Source: Myxococcales bacterium
GTDB lineage: Bacteria > Myxococcota_A > Polyangia > Fen-1088
Direction: 5' to 3'
NCBI GenBank assembly: GCA_003170035.1
Contig: PMZX01000278.1
Location: forward strand, 195 to 13,005
Length of the DNA stretch: 12,811 bases
Positions 5,344-12,811 of the stretch are shown here, piece by piece (the first letter of the stretch is position 1; each line of letters begins with the position of its first letter). Made by a program: the position numbers and the translations under genes. The notes below the pieces were generated by a model. The model saw only the letters and a program-made list of their open reading frames with translations, searched no databases and was not told the origin of the DNA.

Positions 5344-6585
5344 GATACTAAAACCCGCTGCACCGCCTACCTGATTGAGCACATTTCCGGTCATCTGGCG
5401 CTTGTTGGCGTCGTAGGCAGACTGACCACCATACAGGGTCGTATCTACGCCCGTGTGCCCTTGCTGGGCGTTCAGTAGTGAGTTAATGTAATCCATCTGC
5501 CGCTGCGTATTGAGTTGATTTGTGTTCACCTGGGCGTTCAGGTCGGCTTCCGAGAGCGAGAGATTCCCGGCGTTTTGCGCGTTGGCGTAATTGTTGGCGC
5601 TCGTATTTTGTGAGCCGGCGTTGAACTGATTGATGCCCGTCATATTGGCGGCGTTGAATTGGCTCGTGTTCGTTTCGAGCTGTGCGTTCAGCATATTTGC
5701 CCCCTGGGTGTAGCCGGCGTTCGCCATGTTGGCGGCCTGCGTGTAACCGGCGTTCGCCATGTTGGTCTGCTGGCCGAGCTGGGCATTTAGCCCCGCGGTC
5801 GTCACGTCCTGACCGCGTGCGGTCCCAAGCACGTTGCCAAGCTGGCCCTGCGCCGTGGCGATTTCCTGCGCCCGAAGACCGGCTGCCTGCGAGTTCGCCG
5901 TCTGCTGGGTAGCAGCGTTGTTCCACGTCGCGCCTCGTAGAGATGCGAGCCGGGCGGCACCGTGCGCGGACTGGGCTGCCGCCATCTGCTGGTTGACATT
6001 CTGGGCGGTAGCCTGTCGGAGTTGTTCCTGGGCAACCGATGGGCCCTGCCCATTCGCCGTATTGAGCAGGTTACCGGCCAGTGCGCCCTGCGCCGCCCGT
6101 TGCTGGTCGGATTGCGTGGTGTCCATCTGCGCGCCCTGCATCTGGGCAGCCGCCATCTGCGCGGGCGTGGCCGTGGTGGCGGTGGCGTTCATGGCCTGCG
6201 CTTGGCTTACGGGCGCCTGCTGCCACGTCGGCGCGGCAGCGGTTGGGGCCGCATAGTCTCCCGCCGTCGCATCGTCCGGCATTGCCTGCGCATCCTTGAG
6301 TTGCTGCTCAGCCGACGCAATCCAGGCTGGATTATTGTTGTCCATCTTGGCCCGCATTGCGTTGGCTTGCGCAGCGGCCATTGCATCTTTCTTCTTCGTC
6401 CCTCCGTATCCCAGGACATTCCCGGAAGTTGTCCCGATGGTGGAGTAACCGGCCGCATCGGTTGTGAGCTGCTTTCCTGCCCCGGTGTTGTTGGGATTTT
6501 GAAAGCCTAGGGAGCTTTCGACGCTCGACACGCCTGGAATTTTCTCAATGTCCTTGATCGGATTGAGATACTCTGTCCAGCTCAT
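5341..6585 (-). CDS. Probable internal virion protein, 414 aa, Ala/Gln/Asn-rich with 11-residue repeats
   Basis: The start is placed at ATG 6585 (MSWTEYLNPIKDIEKI): AAGGAG at 6599-6594 lies 8 nt upstream. An in-frame GTG at 6594 overlaps that motif and has no site of its own. One base separates it from the hub gene's TAA. Residues 70-275 are Ala/Gln/Met-rich helices without cysteine. From about residue 276 to 374 the chain falls into nine consecutive 11-residue blocks beginning MANAGYTQAAN, MANAGYTQGAN, MLNAQLETNTS, QFNAANMTGIN, QFNAGSQNTSA and continuing more loosely; Asn is usual at position 3 and Ala at position 4. Such hendecads suit long right-handed or amphipathic helices. The C-terminus (GGQSAYDANKRQMTGNVLNQVGGAAGFSI region) is conserved-looking. 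Composition and location just after the tail hub suggest a capsid-internal or ejection protein. No enzymatic motif is seen. Confidence 0.62.
   Translation of the reverse strand: MSWTEYLNPIKDIEKIPGVSSVESSLGFQNPNNTGAGKQLTTDAAGYSTIGTTSGNVLGYGGTKKKDAMAAAQANAMRAKMDNNNPAWIASAEQQLKDAQAMPDDATAGDYAAPTAAAPTWQQAPVSQAQAMNATATTATPAQMAAAQMQGAQMDTTQSDQQRAAQGALAGNLLNTANGQGPSVAQEQLRQATAQNVNQQMAAAQSAHGAARLASLRGATWNNAATQQTANSQAAGLRAQEIATAQGQLGNVLGTARGQDVTTAGLNAQLGQQTNMANAGYTQAANMANAGYTQGANMLNAQLETNTSQFNAANMTGINQFNAGSQNTSANNYANAQNAGNLSLSEADLNAQVNTNQLNTQRQMDYINSLLNAQQGHTGVDTTLYGGQSAYDANKRQMTGNVLNQVGGAAGFSI
5703..5768. repeat. 33-bp tandem repeat encoding an 11-residue unit
   Basis: Two adjacent 33-bp copies (about 5703-5735 and 5736-5768) encode NMANAGYTQAA-like units and differ at few bases. 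They are the youngest pair in the longer degenerate array of 11-residue blocks in this gene. Confidence 0.7.
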
Positions 6586-6586
6586 A

Positions 6587-9500
6587 TTACGCACTCCTTG
6601 TCATTCGGCTTGTGACGGCCGGTTGTCCTAGTCCGCTCTTCATTCCGACTTCCATCGCCACTGAATCGAGCGTGAAGCCGGCTCCCCTGCTGGCCGCGTC
6701 CTCACCAATCCATATCGTTATGTTGCTGCACTTGCCATAGCGAGGCTTCAGGATCGTATACGTCGCGCCAGCAACGCCCGCCGTGAACGTGTGGGTTTCG
6801 GTGACGCTCATGGTGGTCTCATCCGGAGTGAGCACGACCCTCAATGCCGCGCTTGCTCCCAGAGTCACGGCAAAGCGCATAGCGTACACGCGCGCCCACG
6901 CGTTCACGCCGACGGGAGAGACAACGGTGAATTGCAGCCATTCCTGATAGCCAGAAGTGTTGTCGGCCGTCCCCGTGTCGGCCTGATACACCGTGGCGTC
7001 GTGCCCTAGGTAGTAAACCGTTCCGCCGAGCACCACCACGGCCGTAACGTCGATGCCGTATGTCCAATGCATCCACTGGCCCACTCGATTGGGCGGTCCC
7101 GGTAGCGTCCAGTCGTAGACGAGCGCCGACTTCGTGGCGCCGAACAGGCGAACGTGGTTGTAGGTCGGGTGATAGAGCGCCGCATATGCTGGCGTGAAGC
7201 TGGCCGCATCGTCCTCGACTTGCGGCCCAATGTACTGCAGAGACAATCCGCGGTTGAGAAGGTGCGGGCCATGGCGCGTGCTCATCACGACGCCGTCAGG
7301 GATTCGTACGCAGCCGCGTGGTCCGCTTGGTCCTAGTTCGCTCCCGACCAGCATAGGAGAATCGTAGGCTGGCACTCCCGTTGCTTCGGGACCAATGCCT
7401 GCCAACACGGCGAAACCAAGCGCCGTGCAGATCACCAGCTTGTCGTCCATGGACAGCAGAGCTGTGAATTCTCCCGCGACATGTTCGGTCTCGACAAGAT
7501 ACTCCGCTGCGAATGCCAGCCCCTCACCGTCCTGCGCGTACGCCGTGAAGTACACCAGCCCGTCGGCCGTCGCGACGAACAGGCGCCCCTGATGGACGGT
7601 GGCCAGATTGCACCCGATGACCGGCCAGCGTTCCACGGCGTTCCCGGTCGTGTAGAGTTGTTCGTTGGCGTTTGCCACCGAGTCGGGCATCGTATCGGTG
7701 AACGTTGCGGGGACTGCGTTTGGCACGTTGGTCAGGGTCTTGACCCGATAGAAGATGGGGTCGCTCACTCCGGTTCGGTAGACTTCAATCTCCACGGGAG
7801 CGATGCTCGCGGAATAGTTCCACAACGGATCGCGCTCCGTCAGGTTGAGCATGTCCACCGAAACGGAGAGGCCATCTGCGGCCGAGGTAGTGACGGACAC
7901 AGGCGGGCACGGCTGCGACCGCTGGATGCGTCCCTGCGCGTCTACCCATTTCGCGACCGCCGTGTATTCCCGCGTCCCTATCTCCATGCCCGCACTTGCC
8001 GTGCTCGAGCTCGCGCGGATGCCCTCCGGCCCAAGATAGAACGCGGCCTCGGTGATGGCCTCGCCGTCGTAGGCCTTCAAGGCAGCGCCGGGCGCCACCA
8101 TCGTCCCGGCCAGCTCGACCGGTTGGCTCGTCGTCGGGTAGATGGCTGGCGTTGGGGTAGCCACAACGGGCAGCGGATGCGTCAGTTTCGCCAGCGAGAC
8201 GGAAACGGTCCCTGAGCCTCCTGGACTCGCCTGGTTGCGGATTGTCCCCATCGCTAGTGACGCGCCCGCCGTGAAGTGAGGCAACTGCAAGCACATCGGC
8301 CGCCCGGCGAAATCTCCCGCGGACAAATGAGCGCCGACCGTGCTACCAGCAAAGCTGTTAGCGGCCATCCGCAGGCGCAGCACAAAAGCGCTCGGCTGCC
8401 ACGCGGACACGTTGAAAACGCCGACGGCGAACTCGTTGCTGTCGATGTTCGGTAGCGTGAAGGTTCTGGTCAGTAGCCCAAAACCATGGAGCAAGCGCTC
8501 GCTCGTGGATTGGACGACGTACCAGATGCGCACCTCTCTGTCGGGATCAGTAACACTATCTTCGGTGCTGTCCACGTCCAGGAGTACATATGGCGTGGTC
8601 TGATTGATGAGCCCCCCGGTCATTCCGCGGCAATGATCCCAATAGCCCGAGGCCAAGTCGAACGGCGTTCCCAGTACCATGGTTGCAATCGTCACTAGAA
8701 CACAGTGAAAGTCGGACGCTGTGCTTTCCCACGCGAGCCACGCCTGCGGATTTCCGGGAGAATACATCCAAGTAAGCGCGCGAGCCCGTAGGCCTGACAT
8801 AGTGTCGTCAACCGTTGTGGCGTCGCCAACCGTGAAGGTGGCTCCCGATGTTCGCGTGAGCGTTCTAATAACCAGTCGCGAATGCGGACCCGTGCTCTGG
8901 TATTGGTGGTACGCGATCAACCAAACGTTTGCCGACACTCGCGCACAGTCGTAGCAAGCCGCCACCCCATCGGCGGCCTGAAGCGTGTACGTGTTGTTGT
9001 CAGCACTCCTTGCCATGTCGGTGATGATCGGTGCCGTCGCAGTTGATGAATTCTCAACCGTGCGGTCCCAGACGCACGCATTCAACGTGTGGGTCGTCGA
9101 TGTGTCATTGGTGGGGTCAACTCCAAATCCCACGAAGCTTTCTGACGTTGCCCCGTCGGTGTCCAGATACCATTGATACCATTCGAGAGAATGGAATGGA
9201 ACAAGCAGCGCGCCGGTCGTGTGGTCAGTAACCATCCATCCGGACCTGTCCAGCACGTCAACCGTTGGGCCGCCTGCCATCACGATCATCTCGTACCGGC
9301 CAATCACGGCGCTGTCCATCTGCAACCGAGAGTCAATCCCGTTGCATTCGGCGTCCGTTGTGTGGCTCGGCCGAATGTCAAGCCGCTCGTAGGCCGAATA
9401 TCCACGCGGGAGCCATTGCCCAAGCACTGGGTTGCGCGCCCACCACTTGCGCCCGTCGTTCAGCATCATCTCGGAGCCGCGCACACCAAGTTCCCGCGCG

Positions 9501-9694
9501 TAGGTCACTGACTCGCCGGCTCGCCCAAGCATCGCGATCGGCTGGGTTCCGGGGCGCTTCTGGACGCGTCCGTCCTTGTACATGATGCAATTGTCGGCAT
9601 CGATGATCGTCCCAGGCGCAGACTCGCGAGGGTTCGCCTTTTCGTCCATGCCTAGCAGGCGAACATCGAGGACCTGTTTTTGAAGAGCGCTCAT
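6587..9694 (-). CDS. Large podovirus-like tail hub / packaged-DNA stabilisation protein
   Basis: This 1035-residue protein starts with a hallmark of phage tail-tube/stabilisation proteins: LGMDEKANPRESAPGTIIDA followed by DNC and DGRVQKRPGT (residues 14-50). Residues about 200-500 contain repeated short strands (VWLIAYHQY, AWLAWES, VRIWYVVQS), suggesting a propeller-like insertion. Residues about 560-690 look like a fibronectin-III-like module (YTAVAKWVDAQGRIQRSQP, then IEVYRTG...FYRVKTL, TFTDTMPD, EQLYTTG). Residues 690-825 carry LATVHQGRLFVATADGLVYF, DDKLVICTALGFAVLAGIGP and HGPHLLNRGLSLQYIGPQVED, which resembles the conserved core of P22 gp10-like hubs (a late GxxLLxRGLSxxYIGxxVE motif). 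The C-terminus is beta-rich. It probably forms the tail hub or tube below the portal and carries fibres. It is longer than T7 gp12 (794) or P22 gp10 (472), consistent with the inserted domains. Start ATG 9694 lies 6 nt after the fibre gene's stop without a clear ribosome-binding site, so translation is probably coupled. Confidence 0.78.
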   Translation of the reverse strand: MSALQKQVLDVRLLGMDEKANPRESAPGTIIDADNCIMYKDGRVQKRPGTQPIAMLGRAGESVTYARELGVRGSEMMLNDGRKWWARNPVLGQWLPRGYSAYERLDIRPSHTTDAECNGIDSRLQMDSAVIGRYEMIVMAGGPTVDVLDRSGWMVTDHTTGALLVPFHSLEWYQWYLDTDGATSESFVGFGVDPTNDTSTTHTLNACVWDRTVENSSTATAPIITDMARSADNNTYTLQAADGVAACYDCARVSANVWLIAYHQYQSTGPHSRLVIRTLTRTSGATFTVGDATTVDDTMSGLRARALTWMYSPGNPQAWLAWESTASDFHCVLVTIATMVLGTPFDLASGYWDHCRGMTGGLINQTTPYVLLDVDSTEDSVTDPDREVRIWYVVQSTSERLLHGFGLLTRTFTLPNIDSNEFAVGVFNVSAWQPSAFVLRLRMAANSFAGSTVGAHLSAGDFAGRPMCLQLPHFTAGASLAMGTIRNQASPGGSGTVSVSLAKLTHPLPVVATPTPAIYPTTSQPVELAGTMVAPGAALKAYDGEAITEAAFYLGPEGIRASSSTASAGMEIGTREYTAVAKWVDAQGRIQRSQPCPPVSVTTSAADGLSVSVDMLNLTERDPLWNYSASIAPVEIEVYRTGVSDPIFYRVKTLTNVPNAVPATFTDTMPDSVANANEQLYTTGNAVERWPVIGCNLATVHQGRLFVATADGLVYFTAYAQDGEGLAFAAEYLVETEHVAGEFTALLSMDDKLVICTALGFAVLAGIGPEATGVPAYDSPMLVGSELGPSGPRGCVRIPDGVVMSTRHGPHLLNRGLSLQYIGPQVEDDAASFTPAYAALYHPTYNHVRLFGATKSALVYDWTLPGPPNRVGQWMHWTYGIDVTAVVVLGGTVYYLGHDATVYQADTGTADNTSGYQEWLQFTVVSPVGVNAWARVYAMRFAVTLGASAALRVVLTPDETTMSVTETHTFTAGVAGATYTILKPRYGKCSNITIWIGEDAASRGAGFTLDSVAMEVGMKSGLGQPAVTSRMTRSA
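6594..6599 (-). promoter_or_regulatory. Ribosome-binding site that decides the start of the 414-aa gene
   Basis: AAGGAG is spaced 8 nt from ATG 6585 and overlaps the alternative GTG at 6594, which rules the GTG out. The site lies inside the 3' end of the hub gene. Confidence 0.75.
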
Positions 9695-9700
9695 GGTGGC

Positions 9701-12700
9701 CTAGTTGGTGTACTCTGTGACGACGAGATTTCCTCGGTTGATGCTGCCCGAGACCAAAGCCGTGCATTGCGACCCATTCGTGGAAGCCACCTGTAATTCC
9801 ACGAGGTGGGTCCCAGTCGCGAACATGGCAAACCCAATAGGAGACAAAGCAACCCAACCTGATGCAGATCCGGGCGCGCCTATTACTTCTCCTCCCATCT
9901 GGGTGCCATCCAGTGCGATCCGTGCGTGGCAAGAATCACCATTCCCAGACAATCCGAGCGCACCAGAGGCGGTGAGCGCGCCAGCCTGACCGCTCGTGTA
10001 AAACGAAATGAACGTCGTCCACGATCCAACTATGTCAGAACTTACCGTCGCAGAGAGAGCATTGGACCCGATCCGCCGCACCTGATGCGTCACCCAGGCA
10101 TTGAGCGTTCCGCTCCCGTCGGCCCACGGAATCTCTCCAGGCGTCGGCGTGGCCGTGCCAGGTAAGGGGTGCACGTGGTCCCCGCGTGACAGGGCAACGG
10201 AAGTTCCCGGCGACGCCACGCCGAGCGGCTGCGGGTTGGCGGCTGCGATAGAGGCGAGCCCGTAGCCCGTGGTCGTGGCCAGGGGTATTCTGGCCCACGT
10301 TTTCGCGGTGCTGGTTGATGTTGTTGTGACCGTGGCGACGCTAGTGCTGGCGCCGCCTAGGAGCACGTAGCCGACGGTGGCCGGATTGAGCGACGGCTCT
10401 TTTCCGTCGAGTGCCGCCTGTAACCCGTTGATGCTGCCGATGGGGGGATGCCCGTAGGCGATGCCGGTCCCGGTGTTGGTGCTCGTCGCCGTCGACACAC
10501 TGGTCGCGGTGCCCGGCACGGCTACCAGGACGTCGCCATCCTGCGCCGTGTTGCGCGGCACCAAGACGCTCTCCCACGCCGCCTGCGTCGGACTACTTGT
10601 ACAAAGACACTGTCCGGTTGTCGGGGGTGCAGCCCCGCTCACATCGACGATGCTGGTATCGTTGCACCGCAGACCGCTCGCCGTTCGATCATTGTTCAGG
10701 CGTCCGTCGTTGTAGAGGCAGAAAAGGGCATTCGGCGGGGAAAACCGTGATGCCCAGATGCCACTTTTTCCGAAGTGCAGTGTGCCACTTCCACCGGCGG
10801 TTGAACCGACAATTGCCAGCGAGTATCTTGTTGTCGCCGTGACGACCGTGTCGCTACTGGTCTGCAGGTACACCACGTAGTTTCTATACGTGTCATCACC
10901 AGGCACGCTGATACTGGGGAACGCGCCGATGCTCGCCTCTGTCACCGTCACGGTAGCGGCCGAGGTGGACCGCAACCACAGCGACAGTTCATAGGTTCCC
11001 TTCGGCCACACTCCTATTCCCGGAACGTACGATGGGCTCCCCGCCGACAGAACAGTCCACAGCGTCGCTGGGGTTCCCGTCAAGCTAGCTGACATCTCAG
11101 TGTTGCTGAATGAGACTGTCTGTGTAAGCAGTGTGGAGGAAAAATAGAGTGTCGCCCCGGCGCTCTCATTGGGAGCGTGCACGGCATCGGAGCGCATGGC
11201 CGACGTTGACGTACCGGCAGTTGGGTATCCGTCAGAAATAGGCCGGGTGCCCGATAGAGGAGTATTCGTCCATGGCGGATCCTGACACGTTAGTGTGGTC
11301 GTCGTCGTCGTCGCCGTCCCGGTCGCCGGCGAGGTGCCTCCCAGCAGCTCCTGTCCCTGCTTGCATCCAGGCAGCGTCGCCTGCTTCCCCGCGCACGTGG
11401 CCCCGCTACAGACCTGCGCTGCGCCGGTGCCAAAGTTTACGGCTCCGGTGAGGTAGTTGCCGGAGACGCCCCACGTGATGCTGCTGTCTGGACTATCGAC
11501 GACTGCATCGAGATAGTCAGGAACTCCGCCTGTCACCTGAACTTTGTGATCGTCCACTGTGGCGCCGCTCGTGATTCCGTCCAGCTTGGTCTTGTCGGGA
11601 CCTGACAGTGTCCCGGCTACCGACTCGGTGGCGGGGGGTAGATTCGCCACTGGCACAAGCGCGCTACCGTCAAGGGGGCAGTATCCGCCGGCCGCTCCCT
11701 TGTTGGCCGTCTGCTCGGCGCCCGTGATGCGCGAATCATTCCCCTGCGCGGCCGTGTGGGCCGTCGTGCCGTAGTTGACTTCGATGGTCGTGAGCCCACC
11801 GCCCGAACCGATGGCGATGGAATTGTCAGGCGAGGATAGAGGAAGCGAAGACGTTCCACCGCCGCTGCCCGCCGCCAATTCAGTCCATTGCGTGTCACCT
11901 GCGCCGCTCTTCCACCACAGGCCAAACGTGCATCCTCCGTCATTGCAGTGAGTGGTTTGGTAGTAGAAAGACAAGACCGGGCCGGCCACGCCGACCACCG
12001 AGGGGTCAGACGAACCGCTGCCAACGTAGTGCGGAATACTCGTCCCGATTCCGATGGCTACACCCGTGCCGGTGCCAATCGCCCCGCCGCCCGTCATGTC
12101 GGTCCCGACGCCGATAGACGCAGTAGCCGGCACCTTGCCCTTCACCTGCAGGTCCACATTGGCCGTCGTATTGGTATTGGTCGTGATGCCGACGGAAGAG
12201 TCCGAGGATTTCAGTGCGATCGCAAGATTCGGATAGCTGGCCGCCGAGATTGGTCCCGAGAATGTCACGCTATTGTCCGGGTTCCAGCACTGCTGGGTGC
12301 TGTTCTGTGCAGTGGCCGACCAGGTAGACAAACACAATTTTGTGGGAACGAACGCACCCGCCGATCCTACCTGTGTTGCGAGAAGCTGCGCACCATAGGA
12401 CCATGCTGGCGTAGTGTTGATGCCGTAAAAACGCAGATACCCAAGCGGGTTACCATTGACGGTGGTAGTGAGCGCTCCAAGTGTGCTGCCGAGCGAATGA
12501 CCGAGGGTAAGCCCTGGGGCATAACTAGATGAAAAAGTCTGCAAGGCTAGATAATTGGCCCCAGCCATCTGGCGATACAGGTACGCGCCAGACTCAAACA
12601 GCGTCGAATTCGTCAAATGGTGCGTGTCGTCCCATTCGGGGATGTAGCCAGCGGTCCCGGTGCCCGCAACGCCGCCGTCTGGATCAGTCGTCCAGCTCGC

Positions 12701-12811
12701 GGCTGGCGCGGTTCCCGTCGCTGAAATGCGCAACGCCTGCCCCACCGCAGTCGGCGCGGGGCTGTTCATCACGTTGACCACGCCGCCGTCGGCGGTTGCG
12801 AGGTAGCCGGC
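9701..12811 (-). CDS. Modular tail fibre / receptor-binding protein, 5' partial
   Basis: The frame is open through the right edge (upstream residues AGYLATADGG precede a GTG at 12781), so the N-terminus is missing; 1036 residues are visible. Fibre hallmarks appear in order: APTAVGQALRISATGTAPAASW near the visible start; an NDSRITGA module near residue 354 followed by LPPATESVAGTLSGPDKTKL and DGITSGAT near 390-410; a beta-sandwich-like module about 549-690 (KGTYELSLWLRSTSAATVTV); a collagen-free linker with LDGKEPSLNPATVGYVLLGG; SRGDHVHPLPGT near residue 877; and a C-terminal beta domain about 905-1036 (CHARIALDGTQMGGEVIG, LVVTEYTN). These motifs are typical of trimeric phage fibres that bind cell-surface receptors. 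There are many cysteines, unusual for a cytoplasmically assembled fibre, and Thr/Ser runs from a (GTC)n tract. No S74 intramolecular chaperone is visible at the C-terminus. Confidence 0.85.
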   Translation of the reverse strand, partial: AGYLATADGGVVNVMNSPAPTAVGQALRISATGTAPAASWTTDPDGGVAGTGTAGYIPEWDDTHHLTNSTLFESGAYLYRQMAGANYLALQTFSSSYAPGLTLGHSLGSTLGALTTTVNGNPLGYLRFYGINTTPAWSYGAQLLATQVGSAGAFVPTKLCLSTWSATAQNSTQQCWNPDNSVTFSGPISAASYPNLAIALKSSDSSVGITTNTNTTANVDLQVKGKVPATASIGVGTDMTGGGAIGTGTGVAIGIGTSIPHYVGSGSSDPSVVGVAGPVLSFYYQTTHCNDGGCTFGLWWKSGAGDTQWTELAAGSGGGTSSLPLSSPDNSIAIGSGGGLTTIEVNYGTTAHTAAQGNDSRITGAEQTANKGAAGGYCPLDGSALVPVANLPPATESVAGTLSGPDKTKLDGITSGATVDDHKVQVTGGVPDYLDAVVDSPDSSITWGVSGNYLTGAVNFGTGAAQVCSGATCAGKQATLPGCKQGQELLGGTSPATGTATTTTTTLTCQDPPWTNTPLSGTRPISDGYPTAGTSTSAMRSDAVHAPNESAGATLYFSSTLLTQTVSFSNTEMSASLTGTPATLWTVLSAGSPSYVPGIGVWPKGTYELSLWLRSTSAATVTVTEASIGAFPSISVPGDDTYRNYVVYLQTSSDTVVTATTRYSLAIVGSTAGGSGTLHFGKSGIWASRFSPPNALFCLYNDGRLNNDRTASGLRCNDTSIVDVSGAAPPTTGQCLCTSSPTQAAWESVLVPRNTAQDGDVLVAVPGTATSVSTATSTNTGTGIAYGHPPIGSINGLQAALDGKEPSLNPATVGYVLLGGASTSVATVTTTSTSTAKTWARIPLATTTGYGLASIAAANPQPLGVASPGTSVALSRGDHVHPLPGTATPTPGEIPWADGSGTLNAWVTHQVRRIGSNALSATVSSDIVGSWTTFISFYTSGQAGALTASGALGLSGNGDSCHARIALDGTQMGGEVIGAPGSASGWVALSPIGFAMFATGTHLVELQVASTNGSQCTALVSGSINRGNLVVTEYTN
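11299..11319. repeat. Short GTC trinucleotide repeat in the fibre gene
   Basis: Five consecutive GTC units, then GCC and GTC, encode a run of threonines in the fibre linker. Because the unit is three bases, copy-number change would alter linker length without a frameshift. Confidence 0.6.

Noticed and set aside
7481..8215. 244-codon plus-strand frame inside the hub gene
   Set aside because: It is antisense to the clearly recognisable fibronectin-like region of the hub and is Arg/Gly/His-rich.
9701..10100. Diversity-generating retroelement variable region at the fibre C-terminus
   Set aside because: No C-type-lectin motif, no template repeat and no reverse transcriptase are visible in the window.
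9701..12781. Complete 1026-residue fibre starting at GTG 12781
   Set aside because: The frame stays open upstream to the window edge with fibre-like sequence (GYLATADGG), so GTG 12781 is probably internal.
1..12811. CRISPR arrays, tRNA or rRNA genes, insertion sequences
   Set aside because: No spaced direct-repeat array, cloverleaf-like sequence, transposase or terminal inverted repeats were seen.

Overview
The window is a compact block of tailed-phage virion genes, free or as a prophage. Almost every gene lies on the minus strand and is read right to left. The gene set (fibre, large tail hub, three Ala/Gly/Gln-rich proteins with the make-up of DNA-ejection proteins) points to a short-tailed podovirus-like phage. 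The DNA is GC-rich by eye, which fits a GC-rich bacterial host, but nothing here names the host. No integrase, replication, packaging, portal, capsid, lysis enzyme, tRNA or CRISPR sequence is visible. The phage assignment rests on remembered protein-family patterns, not on a search.

Layout in transcription order on the minus strand: a long modular tail fibre or receptor-binding protein whose N-terminus lies beyond the right edge (12811-9701); a 1035-residue tail hub / DNA-stabilisation-like protein (9694-6587); three probable internal or ejection proteins of 414, 489 and 624 residues (6585-5341, 5332-3863, 3866-1992); then, after a strand switch, two small virion proteins of 136 and 143 residues (1129-719, 709-278); and finally the start of a YVTN-type beta-propeller reading frame that leaves the left edge (273-1). 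Junctions are tight: gaps of 1 to 9 nt, one ATGA overlap, and two places where the ribosome-binding site is built into the previous stop codon (TAGGAG, TAAGGAG). This suggests one translationally coupled operon.

The oddity is between 1130 and 2059. A 257-residue gene lies on the plus strand, in the middle of the leftward operon. Its sequence resembles a domain I associate with phage ejection/structural proteins. A possible 45-codon membrane peptide follows it after one base. The divergent start region holds a perfect 6-bp inverted repeat whose loop, read leftward, is the ribosome-binding site of the 136-residue gene.

Two long starts are corrected here on ribosome-binding-site evidence: the 414-residue protein starts at 6585 and the 624-residue protein at 3866. 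No stretch longer than about 70 bases lacks a gene.
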